A DNA stretch of 64,000 nucleotides from Paenibacillus ginsengarvi (GTDB taxonomy: Bacteria > Bacillota > Bacilli > Paenibacillales > NBRC-103111), in assembly GCF_003626695.1 (NCBI RefSeq), contig NZ_RBAH01000001.1:248001-312000 (forward strand), read 5' to 3'. The notes beneath the pieces were generated by a model. It searched no databases, was not told where the DNA came from, and saw nothing but the letters and a program-made list of their open reading frames with translations. Positions 50,609 through 58,199 of the stretch are shown here, piece by piece (the first letter of the stretch is position 1; every line of letters begins with the position of its first letter). The position numbers and the translations under genes are program-made.

Positions 50609-51658
50609 ATGAAGCAGAAGTTGTTTTATACGATTTTGATCGCCAGTTTCGCGTTCAGCGCCATCGCCCACTACAGCGGGATGTCCAGCACGCTTCAATT
50701 CGCGCTCTGCTGCATCGCCGTTATTTTCGCTGCGGGTTTCATGGGCAAGGCGACCGAAAGCGTGGCTCACTATGCGGGCCAGCGGCTCGGCGGGTTTCTG
50801 AACGCTACATTCGGCAACGCTGCGGAGCTGATCATTGCCATCTTCCTGGTCAAGGACGGCTTGCACGACATGGTCAAGGCGAGCATTACCGGTTCGATTA
50901 TCGGCAATATGCTGCTCGTTCTCGGCCTGAGTGTGCTGATCGGCGGCTTGAAGTTTAAGGTGCAGAACTTTAATGTTAAACTGGCCGGCTACAATGCGTC
51001 GATGATGCTGCTCGCTGTCGTCGCCTTGTTTATTCCGGCGTTGTTCGCCAAAAGCTTTACGACGAAGGAAACGAATACGCTCAGCCTCATCGTGGCCGTT
51101 ATTCTCGTTATCGCGTATGCGCTCTGGCTGTTATTCTCGATGGTCACCCATAAGGATGAGCTTCGCGATGAAGCGGGAGACGAAGAGGAGCACGAGATTG
51201 CCTGGAGCAAAGGCAAATCGATCCTCTATTTGCTGCTCGCCACCGTCATGGTCGCTTTTATCAGCGAATGGCTGGTAGGCACTCTGGAGGAATTTACGCA
51301 TAAGTTCGGCTTGACCGAACTGTTCGTCGGTGCGTTCCTGATCGCCATCATCGGCAATGCGGCCGAACATAGCGCCGCTGTATTCCTGGCGATGAAAAAC
51401 AAAATCGGCGCCGCCGTCGAAATCGCCATCGGCAGCAGTCTGCAAATTGCTTTGTTCGTCGCCCCCGTGCTCGTCATCATCAGCTTTTTTATGGGACAAA
51501 CGATGGATATCGTGTTCACGACGTACGAGCTTGCCGCTATCGCCGTGTCGGCCGTGATCGCCAAATCGATCTCGCAGGACGGCTCGACGAATTGGTATGA
51601 AGGCGTTCTGCTGCTCGTCGTGTACATCATTCTCGGGATCGCTTTCTTCCTCGTCTAG
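50609..51658 (+). CDS. Calcium/proton exchanger (CAX/ChaA family)
   Basis: A 349-residue antiporter with 11 hydrophobic segments. The two inverted-repeat ion-binding motifs are clear: GGFLNATFGNAAELIIAIFLVKDG (about residue 65) and VGAFLIAIIGNAAEHSAAVFLAMKN (about residue 245), each with the GNAAE core. An acidic loop EAGDEEEHE lies in the middle. It exports calcium in exchange for protons, like B. subtilis ChaA/YfkE. GGAGGGAG lies 11 bases before the ATG. A terminator follows. With yloB this is the second calcium exporter in the window. Confidence 0.93.
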   Translation: MKQKLFYTILIASFAFSAIAHYSGMSSTLQFALCCIAVIFAAGFMGKATESVAHYAGQRLGGFLNATFGNAAELIIAIFLVKDGLHDMVKASITGSIIGNMLLVLGLSVLIGGLKFKVQNFNVKLAGYNASMMLLAVVALFIPALFAKSFTTKETNTLSLIVAVILVIAYALWLLFSMVTHKDELRDEAGDEEEHEIAWSKGKSILYLLLATVMVAFISEWLVGTLEEFTHKFGLTELFVGAFLIAIIGNAAEHSAAVFLAMKNKIGAAVEIAIGSSLQIALFVAPVLVIISFFMGQTMDIVFTTYELAAIAVSAVIAKSISQDGSTNWYEGVLLLVVYIILGIAFFLV

Positions 51659-51681
51659 CGAACAGTCCGCCCATCTTGCAC

Positions 51682-51711
51682 AAAACCGGAGCAATACGCT
51701 TCGGTTTTTTT
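51682..51711 (+). terminator. Intrinsic terminator of the calcium exchanger gene
   Basis: AAAACCG-GAGC and GCTT-CGGTTTT pair around loop AATAC (one G-T wobble), followed by a run of T. It lies 23 bases after the stop. Confidence 0.85.
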
Positions 51712-51730
51712 CGTATATTCCGATAAACAT

Positions 51731-51772
51731 GCAAAAAAAAACGAGCGCTCGGCAAGGAGCTACTCGTTTCGA
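51731..51772 (-). terminator. Intrinsic terminator of ylaN
   Basis: On the minus strand AAACGAG-ta-GCTC and GAGC-g-CTCGTTT form a stem with a short loop, followed by nine T. The left arm overlaps the last codons of ylaN. Confidence 0.8.
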
Positions 51773-52053
51773 CTTTTGGCCAAAGCCTCGTACAGCTGGG
51801 CGAGCTTGCGCTCCAGCTCGCTTAATATGTTTTTGCCGGCGTCCTCCGTAATCAGCCCCGCGCGGACGGCGAAGTCGATTTCACGGGACAGCCCGTACAT
51901 TTGCGTATCCAATACCTCTTCATAAAGAGGGCATCTGCGATTCGTTAACGATTCCATCTGAATTTGAATCAGCTTCTCGATGTTGTCCGCATCTTCCTGA
52001 AGAAGCGTCAACGCTTTCTGATGCAAACCGACCATGACGTCAGATGAAGACAT
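51760..52053 (-). CDS. ylaN: YlaN family protein (Fur antirepressor type)
   Basis: A 97-residue protein with the YlaN pattern [55 protein letters not shown] and [16 protein letters not shown]. In B. subtilis YlaN interacts with Fur and relieves repression under iron limitation; staphylococcal YlaN is linked to iron metabolism too. I chose the ATG at 52053 with GGGGG seven bases before it over a TTG seven codons upstream. In B. subtilis ylaN lies next to ftsW; here it is about 2.5 kb away. Confidence 0.92.
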   Translation of the reverse strand: MSSSDVMVGLHQKALTLLQEDADNIEKLIQIQMESLTNRRCPLYEEVLDTQMYGLSREIDFAVRAGLITEDAGKNILSELERKLAQLYEALAKSRNE

Positions 52054-52223
52054 ACCATATCCCCCTTTGCCCAAAGCTCATCCATCTCTATATGCATATG
52101 ATAGACGATATTGGACGATTACACAAGCGATATGGTCGTTCGGACGGCGATTTTTGCAATTGAATCCGTACGTGCGAGTCTATACAATAAGAACGTAACC
52201 ATGAATCAGTGAGGAGCGCGCGG

Positions 52224-53468
52224 ATGAACGCGGAAACGAATCCTTTTAACCGAAGCTTCGATCATCTGGAAGCTTTGGCCGACGCGATCGGCGAAGTGCT
52301 GCAGGCGCCGGTCACGATCGAAGACGCGAACCATCGTTTGCTCGCTTATAGCAAGCACGATTTGCAAACCGACCCGGCCCGGATCGCCACGATTATCGGC
52401 AGGCGCGTACCGGAAAGTGTAATAGGAAGTTTATGGAAGGACGGAGTCATCCCGAAGCTGATGGAAACGGACGAGCCCGTTCGGGTAAAGTCGATACACG
52501 ACGTCGGCCTGGGCGACCGCGTAGCCGTATCGATCCGCAAGGATCGCCAGGTGCTTGGTTATATATGGGCGCTGGAGGTACATCGCCCGCTTGACCGTGA
52601 AGCGCTGAAGCAGCTCAAGCTGGCGGCCGCCGCTGCCAAAATCAAGCTGCTGCGCCTGCAAACGCAGCGGCGCAAAGAAGACGAGGAACGCCGCGACTTG
52701 TTCTGGGAGCTGCTTACCGGCCATCATCAAACCGCAGCGCAAACGAAGGCGAAAGCACGAACGCTCGGCATCGTCCTGCCGGACACGTTTTGCGTCGTTA
52801 TTATCCATTTTGTATCCGAAATGAACGAGAAGCTTCAACAGATCGTCCACTACATGATTACGACGACGCAGCGGGTCCGCCCCGTGCTGTCTGTCATCTC
52901 CGGCAATCAGCTCATTGTGCTCGTAACCGACGCGAATTCGCTCAAGCTTGCGGCCAGCGCCGCGGACTTCGCGGCTTCGTTCTGCCAGCAGATACAGGAC
53001 CGCACCGGCTGCCTGCCTCCCGCCAAAGGGATCGGCGCCGTCTACGAGGATATCACCTCGGTCGAGCAAAGCTACAAGGAAGCGCTCACCGTCCTGCAAA
53101 TTCAGGCTTTGTTCCCGGCCGAAACCGGGGCCATCGTCCATTATCACGAGCTTGGGTACTACCGCTACCTGCCTTATTTTCTGGAGCAAAAAAAGCTGCA
53201 TAAGTACGAAAACCCGTCGCTCAAGCGGCTAAGGGCGTACGATCGCGAGCATCAATCGAATCTGCTGGAGACGCTCGAGACGTTTCTCGTTTGCGGGGGC
53301 AATGCCAAGGAAGCGGCGGACGCCCTTCACGTGCATACGAATACACTGTCCTACCGGCTGAAGCGAATCGCGGAAATCGGCGAGATCGACCTGGCGAATG
53401 TCGACCAGCGGATGACTTTGTTTCTCGATATGAAAACGGATAAATGGAGCGACGGCGAGCCTTTGTGA
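52224..53468 (+). CDS. PucR/CdaR-family regulator, AdeR-like
   Basis: A 414-residue regulator. The N-terminal part (FDHLEALADAIGEVLQAPVTIEDANHRLLAYSKH) is a GAF-like sensory region. The middle is a GGDEF-like CdaR domain (FCVVIIHFVSE, GIGAVYEDITSVEQSYKEALTVL). The C-terminus is the PucR helix-turn-helix (LLETLETFLVCGGNAKEAADALHVHTNTLSYRLKRIAEI). It is followed after 102 bases by ald on the same strand. In B. subtilis AdeR, of this family, activates ald, so the context suggests the same role here. GAGGAG precedes the ATG. Confidence 0.87.
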   Translation: MNAETNPFNRSFDHLEALADAIGEVLQAPVTIEDANHRLLAYSKHDLQTDPARIATIIGRRVPESVIGSLWKDGVIPKLMETDEPVRVKSIHDVGLGDRVAVSIRKDRQVLGYIWALEVHRPLDREALKQLKLAAAAAKIKLLRLQTQRRKEDEERRDLFWELLTGHHQTAAQTKAKARTLGIVLPDTFCVVIIHFVSEMNEKLQQIVHYMITTTQRVRPVLSVISGNQLIVLVTDANSLKLAASAADFAASFCQQIQDRTGCLPPAKGIGAVYEDITSVEQSYKEALTVLQIQALFPAETGAIVHYHELGYYRYLPYFLEQKKLHKYENPSLKRLRAYDREHQSNLLETLETFLVCGGNAKEAADALHVHTNTLSYRLKRIAEIGEIDLANVDQRMTLFLDMKTDKWSDGEPL

Positions 53469-53526
53469 TTTTTCACAACAAGCGGCCCTCTTTTTCTCGC
53501 TGCGGGACGAAGCGGTACGGCTCGTT

Positions 53527-53555
53527 CGCACGTATACTTGTAACGAAAACGTGCG
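53527..53555. promoter_or_regulatory. Inverted repeat upstream of ald
   Basis: CGCACGT (53527-53533) and ACGTGCG (53549-53555) are perfect seven-base arms spaced 15 bases apart, just before the ald ribosome site. It may be a binding site for the adjacent AdeR-like protein or a leader hairpin. No clear -35/-10 pair was found in the gap. Confidence 0.4.
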
Positions 53556-53570
53556 TGGGAGCTGATCGAG

Positions 53571-54692
53571 ATGAGAGTCGGAGTACCGAAGGAAATTAAA
53601 AATAACGAAAACCGCGTAGCTCTTACGCCCGCCGGTGTAATGGCATTAACGAAAGCGGGTCACGAAGTGCGGATCGAAACCAAGGCGGGCGAAGGCAGCG
53701 GATTCCGCGACGACGATTATATAGCGGCGGGGGCAGTCGTTTGCCCGGGGGCGGCGGACGTCTGGGAAGCGGATATGGTCATGAAGGTGAAGGAGCCTTT
53801 GGCCGAAGAATACCGTTATTTCCGTCCAGATCTGATCTTGTTTACTTACCTGCATCTGGCGGCAGAGCCGGAGCTGGCGAAAGCGTTAACAACAAACGGC
53901 GTCACCTCGATCGCCTACGAGACCGTGCAGGTGAACCGGACGCTGCCGCTGCTCACTCCGATGAGCGAAGTGGCCGGACGTATGGCGGCGCAGATCGGAG
54001 CGCAGTTCCTGGAGCGCCCGAAGGGCGGCAAAGGCATCCTGCTCGGCGGCGTCCCCGGCGTGAAACGCGGCAAAGTGACGATTATCGGCGGCGGTGTTGT
54101 CGGTACGAATGCGGCCAAAATCGCCGTCGGACTCGGAGCGGACGTAACGATTATCGACATGAGCGCGGAACGGCTGCGGCAGCTTGACGATATTTTCGGT
54201 ACGCAAATTCATACGCTGATGTCTAATCCGCTTCATATCGCCGAAGCGGTAGCCGAATCGGATCTGGTCATCGGAGCGGTGCTCATCCCCGGCGCCAAAG
54301 CGCCGAAGCTCGTGACGGAAAGCGCCGTTCGGGCGATGACGCCGGGCTCGGTCCTGATCGACGTCGCCATCGATCAAGGCGGCATCTTCGAAACCGTCGA
54401 CCGGCTGACGACCCACGATAATCCGACCTACGAGAAATTCGGCGTCGTCCATTATGCAGTGGCGAATATGCCGGGAGCCGTGCCGCGCACCTCTACGATG
54501 GCGCTGACGAACGCTACGCTGCCTTACGCGCTCGATCTCGCCAAGTACGGCATCCAGGCTCTCTCGCACAATATCGCGCTGCAGAGCGGCGTTAACACGC
54601 TTCACGGCGCTGTCACGCACCCGGCCGTAGCGAATGACCTCGGTTATACGTTCGTGCCGGTGGAGCAAGCCGTACAACTCGTGCGTACTTAA
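53571..54692 (+). CDS. ald: Alanine dehydrogenase
   Basis: A 373-residue NAD-dependent enzyme that interconverts alanine and pyruvate plus ammonia. It starts [23 protein letters not shown], with [13 protein letters not shown] (Lys of the substrate site), LFTYLHLA (His), [24 protein letters not shown] (Rossmann), [11 protein letters not shown] and [19 protein letters not shown]. The length is standard. GGAGC lies before the ATG. Alanine use by ald is important for sporulation in B. subtilis. It is preceded by its likely activator and followed by a complex terminator. Confidence 0.96.
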   Translation: MRVGVPKEIKNNENRVALTPAGVMALTKAGHEVRIETKAGEGSGFRDDDYIAAGAVVCPGAADVWEADMVMKVKEPLAEEYRYFRPDLILFTYLHLAAEPELAKALTTNGVTSIAYETVQVNRTLPLLTPMSEVAGRMAAQIGAQFLERPKGGKGILLGGVPGVKRGKVTIIGGGVVGTNAAKIAVGLGADVTIIDMSAERLRQLDDIFGTQIHTLMSNPLHIAEAVAESDLVIGAVLIPGAKAPKLVTESAVRAMTPGSVLIDVAIDQGGIFETVDRLTTHDNPTYEKFGVVHYAVANMPGAVPRTSTMALTNATLPYALDLAKYGIQALSHNIALQSGVNTLHGAVTHPAVANDLGYTFVPVEQAVQLVRT

Positions 54693-54696
54693 TTGG

Positions 54697-54785
54697 AAAA
54701 GACTGCCTCGGACGCGTCCCGCCCGCCGTTGTTAGACCGATCTAACAGCGGCGGTGCGGTTCGCAAGTCCGGCGGCAGTCTTCTT
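54697..54785. terminator. Large two-tier bidirectional terminator between ald and the HPr-like gene
   Basis: The inner hairpin CCGCCGTTGTTAGA / TCTAACAGCGGCGG is a 14-base stem (one G-T wobble) with loop CCGA. The outer arms GACTGCC (54701-54707) and GGCAGTC (54774-54780), with a nested GGAC/GTCC pair, enclose it. On the minus strand TTTT follows; on the plus strand TTCTT. It is much larger than an ordinary terminator. Confidence 0.7.
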
Positions 54786-54820
54786 AACGTTCGGAACAGT
54801 CGCTTCCGAGACGAATCGGC

Positions 54821-55069
54821 TTACTCGCTTACTACGTTTACATGCAGCTCGTGCTTCTTGAACACTTCGACCATCGCTTTGGTCGCTTCGTCTGCATCGG
54901 GACCGTGAACGTGCAAGTCGTATGTGCCCGTATCGAGCAGTGTCGTAAACAGGCCGAGAATGCTCTTGACGTCGATGAACTTGTTCTCGTATTGGAGAAC
55001 GATGGAAGATCTGAATTTGTTGGCCGTTTGCGAAACTTCTACAATTGCCGCGTTAGTAGCGCTAGACAT
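54821..55069 (-). CDS. HPr-domain protein lacking the phosphorylatable histidine
   Basis: An 82-residue protein matching the HPr/Crh fold from about residue 8: VEVSQTANKFRSSIVLQYENKFIDVKSILGLFTTL, then YDLHVHGPDADEATKAMVEVFK. The Ser-46 region (DVKSILGL) is kept, but the N-terminal strand and the GxHARPA histidine motif are absent: the sequence there reads SSATNAAIVEV. It therefore cannot take phosphate from enzyme I, like Crh, but may still be a target of HPr kinase at the serine. GGAGG precedes the ATG. It stands alone. Assignment as a regulatory HPr relative is inference. Confidence 0.75.
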   Translation of the reverse strand: MSSATNAAIVEVSQTANKFRSSIVLQYENKFIDVKSILGLFTTLLDTGTYDLHVHGPDADEATKAMVEVFKKHELHVNVVSE

Positions 55070-55191
55070 GACACAATCCCTCCATAGATTGAAGCGGCGC
55101 TAAGTCCGGCTTCGGAATATATTACTATCTTATCGTGGAACATGTATTCGTGCAACGATCATTTTACCCGAAATATTCGGTGCATTAGTTC

Positions 55192-56307
55192 CTATTTCAG
55201 CCGCTCCGGATTAAGCCCCGCCAGCTCCGGAATAACGAAGCGCCCGTCCTTGCGAATCAGCACATCGTCGAAATACACTTCCCCGCCGCCGTATTCCGGA
55301 CGCTGGATCAGCACGAGGTCCCAGTGAACCGACGAGCGGTTGCCGTTGTCGCAGTCCTCGTAAGCTTGCCCCGGCGTGAAATGCAGGCTGCCGTCGATTT
55401 TTTCGTCGAACAGCGTGTCCTTCATCGGATGCAGAATATGCGGGTTAAAGCCGAGACTGAACTCTCCGATATATCGGGCTCCTTCGTCCGTGTCGAGAAT
55501 GGCGTTCAGCCGCTTCGAATCGTTTGCCGTCGCCTCGACGATTTTGCCGTTTTCGAACCGGAAGCGGATGTTCTCGAACGTAATGCCCGAATTGACGCTT
55601 GGTGTATTGTACGAAATAACGCCGTTCACCGAATCCTTCACCGGACACGAGTATACTTCACCGTCGGGGATGTTGCGGAGCCCGGCGCATTTTTTGGCGC
55701 CGATGCCTCTGATCGAGAACGACAGATCGGTGCCGGGACCTGTAATCCGTACTTTGTCGGTGCGCCGCATCAGCTCGGCGAGCGGATTCATCGCTTCGTC
55801 CATGTTCCGGTAATCGAGATTGCATACGTCGAAGTAGAAGTTTTCGAAGGCGCGGGTGCTCATATTGGCCGATTGCGCCATCGACGGATTCGGATAACGG
55901 AGGACGACCCACTTCGTCTTCTTTACCCTTCTCTCCAGATGAATCGGTCTATAGTAAATGCTTTTATACATATCGTGCTTATCGGCAGGCACATCGGCCA
56001 ATTCATTGGCGTTATCGCCGGAGCGAACCCCGATATAGCAGTCCATCTGCTTCATCCGCGCCAGATCCATCTCCGCCCACACCTCGAGCTGCTCCTTCGT
56101 AATCGATTGAAGCAGCGAGCTTAGCACGGCACGGTCTTCATAGATCACATAGGGATGCCCGCCTCTCGCGTACACTTCCTCGACGAGGCAACTGACAATC
56201 TCCCTCTCCGAGCCAATCATCTCGATCAGTACGTTTTCACCCGGCTGTACGTCGATGGAATAGCCGACCAGATTCGCGGCGAGCGTTTTCAGTCTTGGAT
56301 CTCTCAT
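55192..56307 (-). CDS. M29-family aminopeptidase (AmpS/PepS type)
   Basis: A 371-residue metallo-aminopeptidase. It opens RDPRLKTLAANLVGYSIDVQPGENVLIEMIG and has the M29 metal-site pieces: GLRNIPDGEVYSCP (Glu), VNSGITFENIRFRFENGKI, GARYIGEFSLGFNPHI (Glu and Phe pattern), GSLHFTPGQAYEDCDNGNRSSVHWDLVLIQ (His and Asp). The family removes N-terminal residues from peptides. I chose the ATG; a TTG two codons earlier, with AAGGAG five bases upstream, is also possible. It lies 16 bases after the VTT gene and is likely co-transcribed with it. Confidence 0.93.
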   Translation of the reverse strand: MRDPRLKTLAANLVGYSIDVQPGENVLIEMIGSEREIVSCLVEEVYARGGHPYVIYEDRAVLSSLLQSITKEQLEVWAEMDLARMKQMDCYIGVRSGDNANELADVPADKHDMYKSIYYRPIHLERRVKKTKWVVLRYPNPSMAQSANMSTRAFENFYFDVCNLDYRNMDEAMNPLAELMRRTDKVRITGPGTDLSFSIRGIGAKKCAGLRNIPDGEVYSCPVKDSVNGVISYNTPSVNSGITFENIRFRFENGKIVEATANDSKRLNAILDTDEGARYIGEFSLGFNPHILHPMKDTLFDEKIDGSLHFTPGQAYEDCDNGNRSSVHWDLVLIQRPEYGGGEVYFDDVLIRKDGRFVIPELAGLNPERLK

Positions 56308-56323
56308 CTGCAATGCAGCTCCT

Positions 56324-57016
56324 TTATTTGGGATTCGAGTTGTCGCGCGCCTGTTCCCACCTCGACTTCATCCAATGTCCGATGAGCAGCAGCGCGGCGA
56401 ACAACAGCAGCACGATCATAAGCCTGCCCTTATGTTCCTTGAACCGGATCAGATCGTGCCCGATGAACGTTTCCAGCAGGACGATCGGCAATTTGCCGAT
56501 AACGGTCGCAATGAAAAACGAGCGAAATCTCATTTTCGATACGCCTGCGGCCAAATTAATAAGCGATGAAGGGATGACCGGAATGAGCCGGCCAAGCAGC
56601 GTGTACATAAAGCCATGCTGCTCCAGCTTGCGGTTAAACGTCCGGACCGTTTCATATTTCTCCAGCTTCGATTCCACGAAATCGTGCGCCACATACCTTG
56701 CAATAAAAAAGGCGGATGCGGCCGCGGCGCAGGACACGCCGTAATTAATCGCAAAGCCGCCGGACAAGCCGAACACATACGCATTGGCCCCCGCTATGAG
56801 CACGAACGGAATGAACGGAAACCATGTTTGAAAAAAAATGGCCAGCATCCCTGCCAAAACCGCAAAAATGCCGAACGAATGCAGCACATCCGCAAGCTGC
56901 TCCACATCGCCGTGGCGCAGCTCCTGTCCCGACTTCGTAAACAGCACAAAATAAGCCACGGCGGCAAACAATGCCAGCGGGATGCTGAGCTTCAACCGAT
57001 GCAGCATATTGTTCAA
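56324..57016 (-). CDS. VTT/DedA-family membrane protein (TVP38/TMEM64 type)
   Basis: A 230-residue membrane protein with about six hydrophobic segments. The VTT domain has FFQTWFPFIPFVLIAGANAYVFGLSGGFAINYGVSCAAAASAFFIARY and the loop GRLIPVIPSSLINLAAGVSKMRFRSFFIATVIGKLP. The family includes lipid scramblase-like proteins; relatives in bacteria act on undecaprenyl-phosphate or phospholipids. The start is uncertain: a TTG at 57014-57016 sits about ten bases after GGGAGG, and an ATG lies three codons later. Upstream codons are Gly/Pro-rich and unlikely to be translated. Confidence 0.85.
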   Translation of the reverse strand: MNNMLHRLKLSIPLALFAAVAYFVLFTKSGQELRHGDVEQLADVLHSFGIFAVLAGMLAIFFQTWFPFIPFVLIAGANAYVFGLSGGFAINYGVSCAAAASAFFIARYVAHDFVESKLEKYETVRTFNRKLEQHGFMYTLLGRLIPVIPSSLINLAAGVSKMRFRSFFIATVIGKLPIVLLETFIGHDLIRFKEHKGRLMIVLLLFAALLLIGHWMKSRWEQARDNSNPK

Positions 57017-57127
57017 CCTATAGCGCCCTCCCCAGCTGCCCCCTGTTCCTGCTGTCCATGGTCCCGGGATCGCGCCGCCCGCGCCCGCTTGGACTATGTA
57101 TAACACTCCTATTGTATCATGGATAAG

Positions 57128-58015
57128 TTACTTGGCAACCGGACGGTTCTCATAGCTCGTAAACGTATAGTCAATATGCGTTTTTTCCTGCTTCGGCTGC
57201 CCGCCCGACCTATAATTCATTTCCGTCTCAACCTGCATGCGCCTAGGCAGTCGGCTCGTCCGGTCTACCCATATGCGGTACACCGAGCTTGCCTGCATCG
57301 AGCTGCCTGCCTCCTCGATCGAGCTCTTCGTTTTCCGTACGGTTTGATCGAGTTCGCTGCGCATCCGCTCGGCCTCCCGGTCGGTCAGTCCGAACTTAGC
57401 GCGAAGATCGGCGAGCTGTTTGTCCGTTGAAACGCCCTCCGCCTGCCGTGAAAGCTCCGCTTTGATCGTGTTCGTGATGGCCGCCGCATCCGGCGTGACG
57501 GTCAGGACGGTCATACGCGTCGAGTCTCGTCCGCTCTCTACCTTTTTATCCATCGTGTTAAGCTGCTCCAGCTTGTAGAGCGGACTCCAGGGCAGCAGCA
57601 TCGCCGCGCTTCCCTCGGAATCGTGATCCTGGAGCGTCCACAGCTTCTCCTTCCGGTCAAAAACGACGGTTTCGCTGCCCCCGCTCTGCCGCGCCCGAAT
57701 CGATTCGATTACGGCGGTCCCTCCTCCGCCCGCGTCGCCGTCGAAAGACATGACAAGCCGGTTATGGCCCGCAACGGAGCCCTTAAAGGAAGAGCCGGCC
57801 TGCATCGGGAGACTGCCGACCGCTATACGCGTCGTTCCTTCGAATTGAAAATCGTCCGTGCCGGAAAGCCCGGATATCGTCTGCTTCAGCAAATCGTCGG
57901 GATTGGCATTTATCCCCTCTTGCGAGCATGCCGCCAGCAGCGCCGCGCACAGAAACACTGCGGCCGCAGCGAATGCGAAACGCCGAAACCGGTTGCGATT
58001 TCGGTTGATGGGCAT
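57128..58015 (-). CDS. Predicted lipoprotein of unknown function
   Basis: A 295-residue protein. A basic start (RNRNRFRR) and hydrophobic stretch end in the lipobox CAALLAACSQ, so it is a lipoprotein. The mature part is beta-rich (DDFQFEGTTRIAVGSLPMQ, VYRIWVDRTSRLPRRMQVETEMNY) with a helical insert (residues about 180-230). The overall pattern, a soluble beta domain after a lipobox ending in DYTFTSYENRPV, resembles LolA/LppX-like or sporulation lipoproteins, but I cannot assign a family. GAGGAGAG precedes the ATG. Its leader contains the structured element at 58086-58181. Confidence 0.75.
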   Translation of the reverse strand: MPINRNRNRFRRFAFAAAAVFLCAALLAACSQEGINANPDDLLKQTISGLSGTDDFQFEGTTRIAVGSLPMQAGSSFKGSVAGHNRLVMSFDGDAGGGGTAVIESIRARQSGGSETVVFDRKEKLWTLQDHDSEGSAAMLLPWSPLYKLEQLNTMDKKVESGRDSTRMTVLTVTPDAAAITNTIKAELSRQAEGVSTDKQLADLRAKFGLTDREAERMRSELDQTVRKTKSSIEEAGSSMQASSVYRIWVDRTSRLPRRMQVETEMNYRSGGQPKQEKTHIDYTFTSYENRPVAK

Positions 58016-58085
58016 ATGATCTCTCCTCAGCTATCGTGATGACCGTCTTACGGTTATCGTTTCCCCGGAAAAGATTGTTATGCGC

Positions 58086-58181
58086 AAAAGAGCCCCACAA
58101 AGTGGAGCCAAAGCTTCGAAGCAGGGGGCTCCCCCGAAAGTATTAGGATTAAGCTACAGAGGCTCACGTCACTTTCGGGGG
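58086..58181 (-). ncRNA. Structured RNA-like element between the GGDEF and lipoprotein genes
   Basis: On the minus strand it comes after the GGDEF stop and before the lipoprotein. First is the hairpin CCCCCGAAAGT/ACTTTCGGGGG (58171-58181 with 58131-58141; loop 29 bases). Then comes GAGCCCC/GGGGCTC (58125-58131 with 58090-58096), followed by TTTTGC, a terminator-like end. GAGCC (58105-58109) can also pair with GGCTC (58161-58165) in the first loop, so alternative folds are possible. It may be just a double terminator, or an attenuator for the lipoprotein gene. No known class was recognised; it is not a c-di-GMP-I riboswitch by motif. Confidence 0.45.
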
Positions 58182-58199
58182 AATTTGTATAAAAGGCGC

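Noticed and set aside
58086-58181. Cyclic-di-GMP-I riboswitch
   Set aside because: The stretch GACGTGAGCCTC looks slightly like part of that class, but the conserved 5' half (CGCACAGGGCAAACC-type) is missing.
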